Source: Lactonifactor sp050944855
GTDB taxonomy: Bacteria > Bacillota > Clostridia > Lachnospirales > Lachnospiraceae
Assembly: GCA_050944855.1 (NCBI GenBank)
Contig: JBMNRU010000008.1
Location: forward strand, 46,034 to 110,033
Direction: 5' to 3'
Length of the DNA: 64,000 nt
A program made the translations under genes and the position numbers. The notes below the pieces were generated by a model. The model was not told where the DNA came from. It ran no database searches and was given only the letters and a program-made list of their open reading frames with translations. Shown here piece after piece: positions 1 through 9,300 of this stretch (its first letter is position 1; each line of letters begins with the position of its first letter).

Positions 1-1
1 T

Positions 2-703
2 TATGTAGCCAAAGCAGGACTGGAAACCGGCGGAACCGGCAGCAAAGTACGGCCTGTCGTTTCCTGTAAAGGTACCACCTGCCAATACGGCCTGTGCGAT
101 ACCTATGCTCTGAGCGAAGAAATCCACAACCGTTTCTTCAAGGGCTATGCTTCCGTTTCCCTGCCTCATAAATTTAAAATTGCAGTAGGCGGCTGCCCTA
201 ACAACTGTGTAAAGCCTAACCTGAATGATCTGGGTATCATCGGCGCCAGGATCCTGGAATACGATATGGACAAATGCCGGGGCTGCAAAGTCTGTCAGTT
301 AGAAAAGGCCTGTCCGATCCACGCTGCTAAACTCATTGACGGCAAACTGGTCATTGATCCGCAGCTGTGCAACAACTGCGGCCGCTGTGTAGGCAAGTGT
401 CCTTTCCACTGCAACGACAACGGCACCTACGGCTGGAAAATATATATAGGCGGTCGCTGGGGCAAAAAAGTCGCCCATGGTCAGATGTTAGACAAAATCT
501 TCACTGACAAACAGGAAGTTCTGGACACTGTGGAAAAGGCTATCCTGCTGTTCCGTTCCGAAGGTATTCCAGGAGAACGTTTTGCCGATACCATCAACCG
601 CATTGGTTTTGAAAAGGTACAGGAAATGCTGCTTAGCGATGAACTGCTGGAGAAAAAAGCAGAAATTCTGGGTCTGACTGTAGTCGGCGGCGCAACCTGC
701 TGA
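2..703 (+). CDS. Sulfite reductase-type subunit with C-terminal ferredoxin domain (5' partial)
   Basis: The frame is open from the left edge, so only the last 233 residues are present. The first part has the sirohaem/[4Fe-4S] reductase pattern (CKGTTC, then GGCPNNC about 40 residues on). It is followed by two ferredoxin-type cysteine clusters (CRGCKVCQLEKAC and CNNCGRCVGKC). This combination is known from anaerobic sulfite reductase subunit C (AsrC) and related small sirohaem reductases, which reduce sulfite (or nitrite) at a cytoplasmic sirohaem-[4Fe-4S] centre. The missing N-terminus prevents a firm subfamily choice. A strong terminator follows, so this is the last gene of its operon. asrC is the best guess, not a certainty. 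Confidence 0.8.
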   Translation, partial: YVAKAGLETGGTGSKVRPVVSCKGTTCQYGLCDTYALSEEIHNRFFKGYASVSLPHKFKIAVGGCPNNCVKPNLNDLGIIGARILEYDMDKCRGCKVCQLEKACPIHAAKLIDGKLVIDPQLCNNCGRCVGKCPFHCNDNGTYGWKIYIGGRWGKKVAHGQMLDKIFTDKQEVLDTVEKAILLFRSEGIPGERFADTINRIGFEKVQEMLLSDELLEKKAEILGLTVVGGATC

Positions 704-740
704 TATTGGACACTTCCTGTAAAAGAATAAAGTACATAAA

Positions 741-780
741 AAGTATCCCTCAAGTTTCATCACTTGAGGGATACTTTTTT
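741..780 (+). terminator. Bidirectional rho-independent terminator
   Basis: A 14-bp perfect stem (741-754 with 763-776) and 8-nt loop is followed by a T run on the plus strand. The A run before the stem gives a T run on the minus strand. It lies between the converging sulfite reductase gene and glyS and can serve both. Confidence 0.93.
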
Positions 781-830
781 GCTTATTTCCGAATGTTCAC
801 TCGCATACATGCCGGATCTGTTATTTAAAA

Positions 831-2225
831 CTAGAATGTAAACTTATCTGCAAAATAGGCATCCAGTTCTTCTATTTTAATTCTCACCTGTTCCATAGAA
901 TCACGGTCACGTACGGTTACCGCACCATCTGTCTCAGACTCGAAGTCATATGTGATACAGAATGGAGTACCGATCTCATCCTGACGACGATAACGTTTAC
1001 CGATATTGCCTCTGTCATCGAATTCACAGTTATACTTCTTGCACAGCTGCTCGTAAATCTTCATGGCACCGTCACTTAATTTCTTAGACAGCGGAAGCAC
1101 GCCGATCTTAACCGGAGCCAGTGCAGGATGGAAATGCAGTACAGTACGTACATCATTCTTTTCTGCATCCAAAACTTCCTCATCGTATGCGCTGCAAAGG
1201 AATGCCAGAACGACACGGTCAGCACCCAGAGAAGGTTCTACTACATACGGAACGTATTTTACTTTTTTCTCATCATCAAAATAAGACATATCCTGTCCGG
1301 ATACATTCTGATGCTGTGTCAGGTCGTAATCGGTTCTGTCGGCAATACCCCAAAGCTCGCCCCATCCGAATGGGAATAAGAACTCAATATCTGTAGTTGC
1401 TTTACTATAGAAGCTCAGTTCTTCCTTTTCATGATCACGATAACGAACTTCATCCTCTTTTAAGCCCAGAGAATGCAGCCAGTTGATACAGAAGGATTTC
1501 CAGTAAGCAAACCATTCCAGGTCTGTATCCGGCTCACAGAAGAATTCCAGTTCCATCTGCTCAAACTCACGGGTACGGAATGTAAAGTTACCCGGTGTGA
1601 TCTCATTACGGAAAGATTTACCGATCTGGCCGATACCAAACGGAATCTTCTTTCTGGAGGTTCTCTGTACATTTTTAAAGTTTACAAAAATACCCTGAGC
1701 AGTTTCCGGTCTTAAGTATACTGTATTTTTTGCATCTTCTGTTACACCCTGGAATGTCTTGAACATCAGGTTGAACTGACGTATATCTGTAAAGTTATGT
1801 GCTCCACAGCTGGGACATGGAACCTGATGCTCTTCTACGAAAGCCTTCATCTGTTCCTGAGACCATGCATCTACGGTACCTTCCAGTGCAATATCATGCT
1901 CTTCACAATAATCTTCGATCAGTTTATCGGCACGGAAACGCTCATGGCACTCCTTACAGTCCATCAGCGGATCAGAGAAACCGCCCAGATGTCCGGAAGC
2001 CACCCATGTCTGTGGATTCATCAAAATAGCACAGTCAACACCTACGTTGTATGGGCTTTCAATTACGAACTTCTGCCACCATGCCTTTTTTACATTATTC
2101 TTTAATTCCACACCGAGATTACCATAATCCCATGTGTTTGCCAGACCGCCATAGATATCAGAACCCGGATACACAAAACCTCTGTTTTTGGCCAGCGCAA
2201 CGATCTTTTCCATTGTCTTTTCCAT
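831..2225 (-). CDS. glyS: Glycine--tRNA ligase (homodimeric, class II)
   Basis: A 464-aa protein matching the eukaryote/archaea-like alpha2 glycyl-tRNA synthetase, which charges tRNA-Gly in the cytoplasm. The N-terminus (IVALAKNRGFVYPGSDIYGG) is diagnostic of the family. Motif 2 is seen in IGKSFRNEITPG followed by FRTREFEQME, and motif 3 in EPSLGADRV. The C-terminal anticodon-binding domain includes the YDDRGN-type segment (EFDDRGNIGKRYRRQDEIG). Length is normal. The start has GAGGAG 8 nt upstream. It is preceded by a consensus promoter and no T-box leader, so tRNA-dependent regulation is not evident. It is monocistronic between two intergenic regions. Confidence 0.96.
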   Translation of the reverse strand: MEKTMEKIVALAKNRGFVYPGSDIYGGLANTWDYGNLGVELKNNVKKAWWQKFVIESPYNVGVDCAILMNPQTWVASGHLGGFSDPLMDCKECHERFRADKLIEDYCEEHDIALEGTVDAWSQEQMKAFVEEHQVPCPSCGAHNFTDIRQFNLMFKTFQGVTEDAKNTVYLRPETAQGIFVNFKNVQRTSRKKIPFGIGQIGKSFRNEITPGNFTFRTREFEQMELEFFCEPDTDLEWFAYWKSFCINWLHSLGLKEDEVRYRDHEKEELSFYSKATTDIEFLFPFGWGELWGIADRTDYDLTQHQNVSGQDMSYFDDEKKVKYVPYVVEPSLGADRVVLAFLCSAYDEEVLDAEKNDVRTVLHFHPALAPVKIGVLPLSKKLSDGAMKIYEQLCKKYNCEFDDRGNIGKRYRRQDEIGTPFCITYDFESETDGAVTVRDRDSMEQVRIKIEELDAYFADKFTF

Positions 2226-2302
2226 AGTATATTCTCCTCATCTTTCTAAAAGGTGTTCTTCTTTTTCGCGCAGAAAGTCAGTAGCGCGCACTATAATTTG
2301 AT

Positions 2303-2331
2303 ATTATACCCGTTAAAACCGGGAATGTAAA
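2303..2331 (-). promoter_or_regulatory. glyS sigma-A promoter
   Basis: Reading the minus strand, TTTACA (2326-2331) and TATAAT (2303-2308) are separated by exactly 17 bp, about 80 bp upstream of the glyS start. Confidence 0.8.
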
Positions 2332-2362
2332 GTAGTAACCCGCATTTTTGCGATGCGATAAC

Positions 2363-2540
2363 GATTCAGCCGGGAGACAAATTACAAAAATAGACGTGTT
2401 ATGCTCGCATATAAACGGCTATTTTTATAATTTGGCATACGGCGAAGCGCGTAAGCCACAGGCAACCTGTGGCTTACCGGCTGAAGCGTTGCCTTTGCGA
2501 ATGGCGCGAGCTGGACTGTTACATATGAGTGATTCAGCCC
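2363..2540. repeat. Nested inverted repeats between recO and glyS
   Basis: This 308-bp gap (2226-2533) holds, besides the glyS promoter, a multi-stem fold. An outer 9-bp pair TTCAGCCGG/CCGGCTGAA lies at 2365-2373 and 2477-2485. Inside it is a 16-bp arm pair with one mismatch (2378-2393 and 2419-2434), then a perfect 12-bp hairpin GTAAGCCACAGG (2451-2462) with 2466-2477. GATTCAGCC recurs at 2363-2371 and near 2531. There is no T-box signature. It could be a structured RNA, a REP/MITE-like intergenic repeat, or a recO transcription end. The structure is certain; the role is not. Confidence 0.6.
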
Positions 2541-3280
2541 ACCAGCTGTTCCAAAATTTCCAGACTTTTCAGTTTCCGGTCGATCCACCGTCCCATGCAC
2601 CGCTTCATCACCTGCCCCAGCTGATCCAGCACATCCTCCGTCACCTGAAACGTAAACAGCTTTTCCAGCGGAGAGGCCACGATATACTGCATGGTATATA
2701 TCAGGGAATCACTGACCGGCATCCCATCCAGAGCCTCCTGACTACACCGGGGACACAGCATGCCGCCCTTTGCAATACTAAATACAGAAATATTTTCTTT
2801 TTTGCCGCAGCACACACATTCAAACATCTGCGGATACTCTCCGTTTAATACCATGGTTTTCAACTCAAATATGTATCGGACCAGACGATTATCCAGTTTT
2901 TTGTGCAGCAGCGCTTTCAGCGTCAGAAAAAGCAGATTCAGCATCTGTCTCTCATCCACATTTTCTCTTCCATAGTAATCCGCCAGTTCCAGAAAATAAA
3001 ATCCATAGTAAATCCCCGGCTGCTCCAGGGCCAGTTCGGTAAAATACTGTTTTACCGACGCCTGTACCAGCTGATAAGCACTGCGCCCTTCATACACCAT
3101 GAAGCTGCCGAAAACAAAAGGATTGGACACGGCCAGCAGCGGACTGTTCTGCCGTCTGGCGCCCCTGGCAAATGCCGTTATTTTACCCTTTTCCTTGGTA
3201 AGCAAGACCAGTCTTTTATCGTAATCGCCCACCGGCATGGCTGACAGTATCATTCCGGTAACTGTAATGCTTTCACTCAT
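2534..3280 (-). CDS. recO: DNA repair protein RecO
   Basis: A 248-aa RecF-pathway recombination mediator that loads RecA on SSB-coated single-stranded DNA together with RecR. The N-terminal OB-fold begins SITVTGMILSAMPVGDYDKR, the usual RecO opening. The helical C-terminal half carries a four-cysteine zinc site (CVCC about 15 residues before CPRC), which is normal for Gram-positive RecO. It starts 3 nt after the era stop, so the two are co-transcribed in the common recO-era arrangement. Confidence 0.95.
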   Translation of the reverse strand: MSESITVTGMILSAMPVGDYDKRLVLLTKEKGKITAFARGARRQNSPLLAVSNPFVFGSFMVYEGRSAYQLVQASVKQYFTELALEQPGIYYGFYFLELADYYGRENVDERQMLNLLFLTLKALLHKKLDNRLVRYIFELKTMVLNGEYPQMFECVCCGKKENISVFSIAKGGMLCPRCSQEALDGMPVSDSLIYTMQYIVASPLEKLFTFQVTEDVLDQLGQVMKRCMGRWIDRKLKSLEILEQLVG

Positions 3281-3283
3281 GTT

Positions 3284-4189
3284 TTAAATCTCTTTCTTAT
3301 CATATCCAAAGTTTTTCATAAGGAAGTCACTGTCTCTCCAGTCCTTTTTCACCTTCACCCAAAGCTTTAGATTCACTTTCTGATCCAGCATTTTCTCAAT
3401 ATCGATACGAGCACCGCTGCCGATCCGCTTCAGCATAGAACCCTGTTTTCCAATGATAATTCCCTTATGAGAATCCCTCTCACAGATAATGGTAGCCTCA
3501 ATATCTACCATACGGCCGCCCGGCCGTTCCTTCATACTGTCGATCGCAACTGCAATTCCATGGGGAATTTCCTCCTCCAGCGTGCGCAGTGCTTTTTCAC
3601 GGATCAGCTCCGCCACGATCTGACGCATCGGCTGATCCGTCACGGTGTCCTCATCGTAAAACTGAGGGCCATAAGGCAGATACTGAAACAGACAGCGGCG
3701 CAATTCATCCAGATTCTGCCCACGCAGAGCGGAAACCGGAACAATCTCATCAAAATCCATCATTTTCCGGTAAGTATCGATCACCGCCGGCACCTCTGTT
3801 TTCGGTACCGTATCCACTTTATTAATGACCAGGATCACCGGTATCTTGCATTTTGCCAGCTGCTGCAGAATATGCCGGTCCCCCGCACCAATATAGGTGC
3901 TGGGTTCTACCAGCCACATAACTGCATCTACATCATCTAATGTACGCTGGGCCACTGTTACCATATATTCTCCCAGTTTATTTTTTGCCTTATGAATCCC
4001 CGGCGTATCCAGAAATACAATCTGGCCTTCCTCACAGGTGTACACCGTCTGGATACGGTTTCTTGTCGTCTGCGGTTTATTCGAGGTGATCGCAATTTTC
4101 TGACCGATCAGATGATTCATAAGCGTAGACTTTCCCACGTTCGGGCGTCCGATAATAGCCACAAATCCTGACTTATAATCTTCTCTCAT
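3284..4189 (-). CDS. era: GTPase Era
   Basis: A 301-aa essential GTPase that binds the 3' end of 16S rRNA and acts in 30S assembly. G1 is GRPNVGKS (residues 13-20), G3 is DTPGIHK, and G4 is NKVD. The C-terminal KH domain follows, with the GKQGSMLKRIG loop. Length and domain order are standard. A GAGGG ribosome binding site precedes the ATG. It lies between the M16 peptidase gene (13-bp gap) and recO (3-bp gap), so the three form one operon. Confidence 0.97.
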   Translation of the reverse strand: MREDYKSGFVAIIGRPNVGKSTLMNHLIGQKIAITSNKPQTTRNRIQTVYTCEEGQIVFLDTPGIHKAKNKLGEYMVTVAQRTLDDVDAVMWLVEPSTYIGAGDRHILQQLAKCKIPVILVINKVDTVPKTEVPAVIDTYRKMMDFDEIVPVSALRGQNLDELRRCLFQYLPYGPQFYDEDTVTDQPMRQIVAELIREKALRTLEEEIPHGIAVAIDSMKERPGGRMVDIEATIICERDSHKGIIIGKQGSMLKRIGSGARIDIEKMLDQKVNLKLWVKVKKDWRDSDFLMKNFGYDKKEI

Positions 4190-4202
4190 AGTCCCTCTCT
4201 AT

Positions 4203-7121
4203 TTATAACAAATATTTCACTTCGTTAAACAATTCTTTTGCTTCTTCGATTTTACTTTCTCCGCCAATGACACAGAGATTTTCTTCCTTCAACACTGCAT
4301 CCACAATATCCGCCAGCTTTCTGATATCTTCCTGCTGTGCGTCCAGGATCTGCAGCCGTTCCTGCTGCATCTCTTTTTCTGTAATGTGGCTGTAATATGC
4401 AGACAGGGACAAGGCACCCTTTGCGGCCGGATTCATGGGCACATCCAGTTCACTGATCGTACCGATAATATATTTGGTCATCTCCCGCTCGTCCGCGGTA
4501 AACTGCCGGATATAGTCCGGTGTCCCCTCAAACACATCCAGTGTTCTGGACAAATGAGGATCCCGATAGGATACCAGATACGTGTCACCACATCTGCGGA
4601 AACCGCTCATACAGCCATAAGCGCCGCCCTTCACTCGAATATTCGTCCACAAATATTCATAGCTTAAAATCGTTTTCAGGATCCGCAGGGCGCCCGTATA
4701 TTCATAACCCTCTTTTACAAAGTTCCCCGCACGGGCCACATACTGTACCTGACCGGAGGTTTTAAAGCCTTCGTTTTTCCGGACAAACCGGTATTCCATA
4801 TGTCCCGGCTGTACGTCTTGTGTATGCAGAATCTCTGAAAAGCTTTCCAGCTCTTTCGCCAGATATCCATACCCTTCCTCATCTGCGGTAAAATCCACCA
4901 TCAGATTTTCCGGGCGGAAAATATAGAACATCAGCTCTTTTAACTTTGCAAATAAATCCTCTTTTCTCTCCTCAAAGTGACATTCCAGGTCATCAATCCG
5001 TTTATAAAATGCAATTCCGCCGGTCTGTTCCTGAAAATATCCGCTGGGAGAGAAATAAGACAGCGCGCGAAGATATGCGGAAGAATGTCCGGCTCTTCCC
5101 AGAGATATCTGAAGCCTGGACTTCATCTGAGCCACAATCTCATACAGACGCTTTTCGTCATCCAGCTTAGATGTGGTAAGAATCTCCTTTATCATATCAA
5201 ATACAAACGGTACCTTTGAATACAGCATTTTGCTGCGTACCCCAAAGGCCATCTTACATTTTTCTCTGTTATGGGCATCGTTAAAGACCTGCAGACCGCA
5301 GCTGATACCGCCGGAATTGGCATTTATGGTATGAAACAGCTGTCCGTAAGTATAATGCTCCGTATCCACATAAGCCAGTACAGATTTTAAGATACCCATA
5401 TACGGCACCAGTTCATCCGGCACCTGTTCCGTATCAAAAAGCAGCGTCAGGTATCCGATCCCGTTGGTGTAAATATTATGGTACAGGACATTTGTATCTC
5501 CCACTTTCCGTTTTTCATTGTAAAAAGTTACAGACTCACGGCTGATATCTTCTCTTCGAAGCATGGGGATTTTTTCTAAATTCTCCGGATCCTCTTCTGC
5601 CTCCTGGTATGCAGTCAGGGCATGGGTTCTGCGCACCATCTCTTCTAACTCCGTCTGACTTAAGGAAGCCTTATATGCAGCCAGTTTCTCTTCCAAAGCC
5701 TTTTCCCGCTCTGCCGCCAGTCCCCGTTTTGGATTGATGATAACCACAGAAGCATGGGTATTGTGAAGCAAATACTTTTTGATCAGTTCTTCAAAATATC
5801 CCTCTTTTGCTTTCTTTTTCAAATTTTCAAATACCTGCAGCAATTTTAAATGCACAAATGGCTTCGTATCGTCATACAGCCAGCTGCTCAGAACATCAAT
5901 TCCGTACATCAGCCCCTTTGGATAAGAACCAAAGTCTGCTTCCCTAAACCGGAATTCCAGATAATTGATGCCCGCTGCCAGAGAATCCCGATCCAGTCCG
6001 TTTTCTGCCAGCGAAGATAAGGTTTCTTCTATAACGGTCAGGAAGCGCCCCTTATCTTTTTCGTTGGAATTTTTCGCTACAACCGAGAAAAACGGCTGAC
6101 AAAGCCCATCCTCGTAAGACCCTATAATATCTTTTCCGATTTTTGCATCCAAAAGCGCCTGCTTAAGGGGTGCTCCCGGCGCAGAAAGCAGAGTATAATC
6201 CAGTACATCAAAGGCCACACACAGCTCTGGATCCAGATTGTCTGCTATGACCACATTCCAGGACAGATAACTGTTATCTTCCTGCGGCTCACTCTCAGAA
6301 ATCGGATAATCCATCACAATTTCTTTTCTTTTTGTAAATGGCTCCTGTTTTTGAATTGCAGAATCCACTGCAATCGCATCATATAAAGATAAATATTTTT
6401 CATCCATCCACTTCAAACGTTCTTCCATATCCATCTTGCCATACAGATAGATATAGCTGTTAGCCGGATGATAATATCTGCTGTGGAAATCCAAAAACTG
6501 AGAATACTTCAATTCCGGGATGACATCCGGATCACCGCCGGATTCATTGGCATAGGTATTATCCGGAAACAGCGAATTCAAAATAGCCCGGTCCAGCACG
6601 TCCTCCGGAGAAGAAAATGCGCCTTTCATTTCATTATATACAACGCCATTATACGTAATAGGATCTTCCACATTCTCTAAATGATAGGTCCAGCCCTCCT
6701 GACGGAAAATCTCTTCTTTTTCATAAATATTAGGGAAAAATACAGCATCCAGGTATACATGCATCAGATTCTTAAAATCCTGTTCATTACAGCTGGCCAC
6801 CGGATAGATTGTCTTGTCCGGATACGTCATCGCATTCAAAAAGGTGTTGAGAGATCCCTTCACCAATTCCACAAACGGATCCTTCAGCGGAAATTCCCTG
6901 GAACCGCACAGGACACTGTGTTCCAGAATATGTGCCACACCGGTGCTGTTTGCAGGCGGTGTACGAAAACCGATCTGAAACACCTTATTTTCATCCTCAT
7001 TACTCACCAGCATTACCCGCGCCCCGCTCTTCTTATGGCGGAGCAAATACCCTGTCGACTGAATGTCCGGTAAATCTTCCTGCATAATAAGTTCATATTG
7101 GGGTAAATTCTTAAACTCCAT
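4203..7121 (-). CDS. M16C family zinc metallopeptidase (insulinase/PreP-like)
   Basis: A 972-aa cytoplasmic peptidase of the clam-shell M16 family. The inverted zinc motif HXXEH is seen as HILEH near residue 64, in the context HILEHSVLCGS typical of presequence protease/falcilysin-like M16C enzymes. The distal glutamate lies in the NEMKGAFSSPE segment about 75 residues later. Four repeated half-domains fit the length. Family members degrade short unstructured peptides; the substrate here is unknown. An AGGAGG site lies 4 nt before the ATG. It is the first gene of the M16-era-recO operon. Confidence 0.93.
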   Translation of the reverse strand: MEFKNLPQYELIMQEDLPDIQSTGYLLRHKKSGARVMLVSNEDENKVFQIGFRTPPANSTGVAHILEHSVLCGSREFPLKDPFVELVKGSLNTFLNAMTYPDKTIYPVASCNEQDFKNLMHVYLDAVFFPNIYEKEEIFRQEGWTYHLENVEDPITYNGVVYNEMKGAFSSPEDVLDRAILNSLFPDNTYANESGGDPDVIPELKYSQFLDFHSRYYHPANSYIYLYGKMDMEERLKWMDEKYLSLYDAIAVDSAIQKQEPFTKRKEIVMDYPISESEPQEDNSYLSWNVVIADNLDPELCVAFDVLDYTLLSAPGAPLKQALLDAKIGKDIIGSYEDGLCQPFFSVVAKNSNEKDKGRFLTVIEETLSSLAENGLDRDSLAAGINYLEFRFREADFGSYPKGLMYGIDVLSSWLYDDTKPFVHLKLLQVFENLKKKAKEGYFEELIKKYLLHNTHASVVIINPKRGLAAEREKALEEKLAAYKASLSQTELEEMVRRTHALTAYQEAEEDPENLEKIPMLRREDISRESVTFYNEKRKVGDTNVLYHNIYTNGIGYLTLLFDTEQVPDELVPYMGILKSVLAYVDTEHYTYGQLFHTINANSGGISCGLQVFNDAHNREKCKMAFGVRSKMLYSKVPFVFDMIKEILTTSKLDDEKRLYEIVAQMKSRLQISLGRAGHSSAYLRALSYFSPSGYFQEQTGGIAFYKRIDDLECHFEERKEDLFAKLKELMFYIFRPENLMVDFTADEEGYGYLAKELESFSEILHTQDVQPGHMEYRFVRKNEGFKTSGQVQYVARAGNFVKEGYEYTGALRILKTILSYEYLWTNIRVKGGAYGCMSGFRRCGDTYLVSYRDPHLSRTLDVFEGTPDYIRQFTADEREMTKYIIGTISELDVPMNPAAKGALSLSAYYSHITEKEMQQERLQILDAQQEDIRKLADIVDAVLKEENLCVIGGESKIEEAKELFNEVKYLL

Positions 7122-7195
7122 AAAGCCTCCTAAAACATTAAAAATAAAAAACAGATATAAATCCGTTGGGTCAAACTAAAATCATCTAATAGAGT

Positions 7196-7204
7196 ATTAT
7201 AACA
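7196..7204 (-). promoter_or_regulatory. Extended -10 promoter for the M16-era-recO operon
   Basis: The minus strand reads TGTTATAAT, an extended -10 element, about 75 bp upstream of the M16 start. No good -35 is seen 17 bp away, which fits a TGn-dependent promoter. Confidence 0.5.
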
Positions 7205-7344
7205 TTAAAACGAAATACTTACACCCATTTTCTCAGAAATTCTGGTAAATCTGGTATGGTTAAATTTTATAAAACTGGCTATTTTCGCCATTCCAATTTG
7301 GTAGTATATTACCATCAACAAGTAAAACTTAAGGAGGGGTACCA

Positions 7345-7866
7345 ATGAAAGATAATACAAAGAAACTAGTTATGACGGCCCTGTTCGCTGCCCTTGCCTG
7401 CGTGGCAACGATGATTATTAAAATACCAACACCGGGAACCGGCGGTTATATTCATCCGGGTGACGCTATTGTAATCTTATCCGGTATTGTCTTAGGCCCC
7501 GCCTATGGTCTCTTGGCAGCAGGCATCGGCTCTGCCATGGCAGATCTGCTGGGAGGATATTTTATCTATGTCCCGATTACCTTCGCCATTAAAGGCCTGA
7601 TTGCCCTATGCAGTGCATATGCTTACCGTGCTGCCGCACATAAAAGCCGCGCCTTTGCCATTGCCATCTGCGGCATCCTGGATATGATCCTGGTTGTCGG
7701 CGGATACTGCATCTGTGAAATCTTTTTATACGGAGTTCCGGCCGCTCTGGCCAGCGTACCGGCCAATCTGATCCAGGGAGCAGGCGGACTGATCCTTACT
7801 TTCGTCCTGTATCCGGTTCTCACCGCTATTCCCGAAGTAAAACAGATGGTCTCCTCTCATATTTAA
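7345..7866 (+). CDS. ECF transporter S component
   Basis: A 173-aa, five- to six-helix membrane protein, the substrate-binding S subunit of an energy-coupling factor importer. The N-terminus (KLVMTALFAALACVATMI) carries the Ala-rich helix 1 (AxxxA-type) used to dock on EcfT. GGYIHPGDAIVILSG is the typical loop and helix 2 of the ECF_trS family (former DUF1393). The substrate is not deducible; relatives take up vitamin precursors. The shared EcfA/A'/T module is not in this window. AGGAGGGG precedes the ATG. No convincing riboswitch is seen in the 220-bp upstream gap, which holds back-to-back promoters. Confidence 0.85.
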   Translation: MKDNTKKLVMTALFAALACVATMIIKIPTPGTGGYIHPGDAIVILSGIVLGPAYGLLAAGIGSAMADLLGGYFIYVPITFAIKGLIALCSAYAYRAAAHKSRAFAIAICGILDMILVVGGYCICEIFLYGVPAALASVPANLIQGAGGLILTFVLYPVLTAIPEVKQMVSSHI

Positions 7867-7871
7867 AAAGC

Positions 7872-7902
7872 AAGACCCATCGGTGATTCCGATGGGTCTT
7901 TT
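7872..7902 (+). terminator. Rho-independent terminator
   Basis: A 12-bp perfect stem (AAGACCCATCGG, 7872-7883, with 7889-7900) and 5-nt loop ends in Ts. It lies between convergent genes and probably works in both directions. Confidence 0.9.
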
Positions 7903-7911
7903 CACAGCCTC

Positions 7912-8424
7912 TTATATTTCAAAATGATGCATTTTCAGATCTTCTAACGCTTCTATTAAAAACTTCTGCGCCAGGCTTTTATCTTTAATCTTTTTCACCG
8001 CATCCACAAAATCAAACCAGGCGGCCCGGTCTACTTCATAGTTGATCTGACTCAGATCTTCCTCATCAATCTGACACACATAGGCACACATCAGGGTTTG
8101 GGAAGACGCAAAATACTGACTGCTCATATACTGATACGCAATTACTTCTCTTCCCAGTTCTTCCCGTATCTCTCTTGCCAGCGCATGTTCTAAATTCTCT
8201 CCTTTGTTTACATAACCGGCAACCAGAATATTATCCTTCTTTCCATACTGCTGGATAAGCAGCACTTTATCCTGAGCAGGATTCAATATAATCGCAATAA
8301 TTGCCGTATTAAATACAGGAAAGCGAAACTTCTGGCAGGTCTCACAGTAAGGCACCAAATTCCCCTCCCGGTCCGGCTTTTCCACTAATTTTGTGCCGCA
8401 CTCGGCACAATACTTCATATCCAT
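7912..8424 (-). CDS. Nudix hydrolase with N-terminal zinc ribbon (NudC-like)
   Basis: A 170-aa protein. The zinc ribbon has two CxxC pairs (YCAECG and YCETCQ). The full Nudix box follows as GYVNKGENLEHALAREIREE followed by LG, matching Gx5Ex7REUXEEXGU. Zinc-ribbon Nudix enzymes include NADH pyrophosphatase/RNA decapping NudC; this one is shorter, so specificity is uncertain. I chose the ATG at 8424, 4 nt after the exoA stop, because AAAGGG lies 7 nt before it. A longer in-frame start at 8442 would overlap exoA. It is coupled to exoA. Confidence 0.88.
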   Translation of the reverse strand: MDMKYCAECGTKLVEKPDREGNLVPYCETCQKFRFPVFNTAIIAIILNPAQDKVLLIQQYGKKDNILVAGYVNKGENLEHALAREIREELGREVIAYQYMSSQYFASSQTLMCAYVCQIDEEDLSQINYEVDRAAWFDFVDAVKKIKDKSLAQKFLIEALEDLKMHHFEI

Positions 8425-8428
8425 TCTT

Positions 8429-9193
8429 TTACCCTTTCGCAAAATCGATCTGTACTTCTACCGGACAGTGGTCAGAACCCATAACTTCCGTATGAATCGC
8501 TGCGCCCTGCAGCCGTTCCTTTAAACGTTCAGAGACACAAAAATAGTCAATTCTCCATCCTGCGTTCTTTTCTCTGGCCTTAAAACGATAAGACCACCAG
8601 GAATAAATCCCCTCCGCATCCGGATAAAAATAGCGGAAGGTATCAACAAAACCTGCATTCAGAAGTTCTGTAAACTTGCCCCGTTCCTCATCGGTAAATC
8701 CTGCATTACGCCGATTCGTCTTAGGGTTCTTCAGATCTATTTCTGTGTGCGCTACATTCATATCTCCGCAGACTACTACAGGTTTTTTCTCATCCAAAGA
8801 CTTTAAATATGCACGGAAGTCATCTTCCCACTGCATACGGTAAGGCAGACGCGCCAGTTCATTCTGCGAATTGGGGGTATACACCGTTACCATATAAAAG
8901 TCTTCATATTCCAATGTAATGACACGGCCTTCCTGATCGTGTTCTTCTATTCCTATCCCATAAAACACGGAAAGAGGAGTATGTCTGGTAAAAATAGCCG
9001 TGCCGGAATATCCCTTTTTCACAGCATAATTCCAGTACTGTTCATATCCCTCCAGCTGCAGATCGATCTGCCCCTCCTGCAGCTTTGTTTCCTGCAGACA
9101 GAAAAAATCAGCATCCAGCTTGCTGAATATATCTTCAAAACCTTTCTGCACACAGGCGCGCAGTCCATTGACATTCCAAGAAATAAATTTCAT
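8429..9193 (-). CDS. exoA: Exodeoxyribonuclease III / AP endonuclease
   Basis: A 254-aa metal-dependent nuclease of the exonuclease III family (base excision repair, 5' of abasic sites). Motifs in order: MKFISWNVNGLRA (N7), QETKLQ (metal-binding E near residue 36), the GDMNVAHTEIDL catalytic D/N pair near 148, and GSDHCPV (catalytic D-H) near the C-terminus. Normal length. A GGAAAGAAAG ribosome binding site precedes the ATG. First gene of a two-gene operon with the Nudix hydrolase. Confidence 0.96.
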   Translation of the reverse strand: MKFISWNVNGLRACVQKGFEDIFSKLDADFFCLQETKLQEGQIDLQLEGYEQYWNYAVKKGYSGTAIFTRHTPLSVFYGIGIEEHDQEGRVITLEYEDFYMVTVYTPNSQNELARLPYRMQWEDDFRAYLKSLDEKKPVVVCGDMNVAHTEIDLKNPKTNRRNAGFTDEERGKFTELLNAGFVDTFRYFYPDAEGIYSWWSYRFKAREKNAGWRIDYFCVSERLKERLQGAAIHTEVMGSDHCPVEVQIDFAKG

Positions 9194-9300
9194 CTTTCTT
9201 TCCGTCCTTTCTATCTCATACTATTCCCGATTATCTTTTCCTCATTCTATCAGATTTTTGTAATTCCAACAACCAAAATACCGATTGTTCCATCACACAA

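Noticed and set aside
2226..2533. T-box or other tRNA-responsive leader for glyS
   Set aside because: No AGGGTGGNACCGCG-type T-box sequence or antiterminator precedes glyS; the hairpins lie upstream of its promoter.
2348..2848. 166-codon plus-strand frame antisense to recO
   Set aside because: His/Gln/Pro-rich composition typical of a shadow of recO, and it runs through the structured intergenic repeats.
7122..7344. Riboswitch in front of the ECF S-component gene
   Set aside because: The region is A+T-rich with back-to-back promoters; no recognisable preQ1, THF, TPP or FMN consensus.
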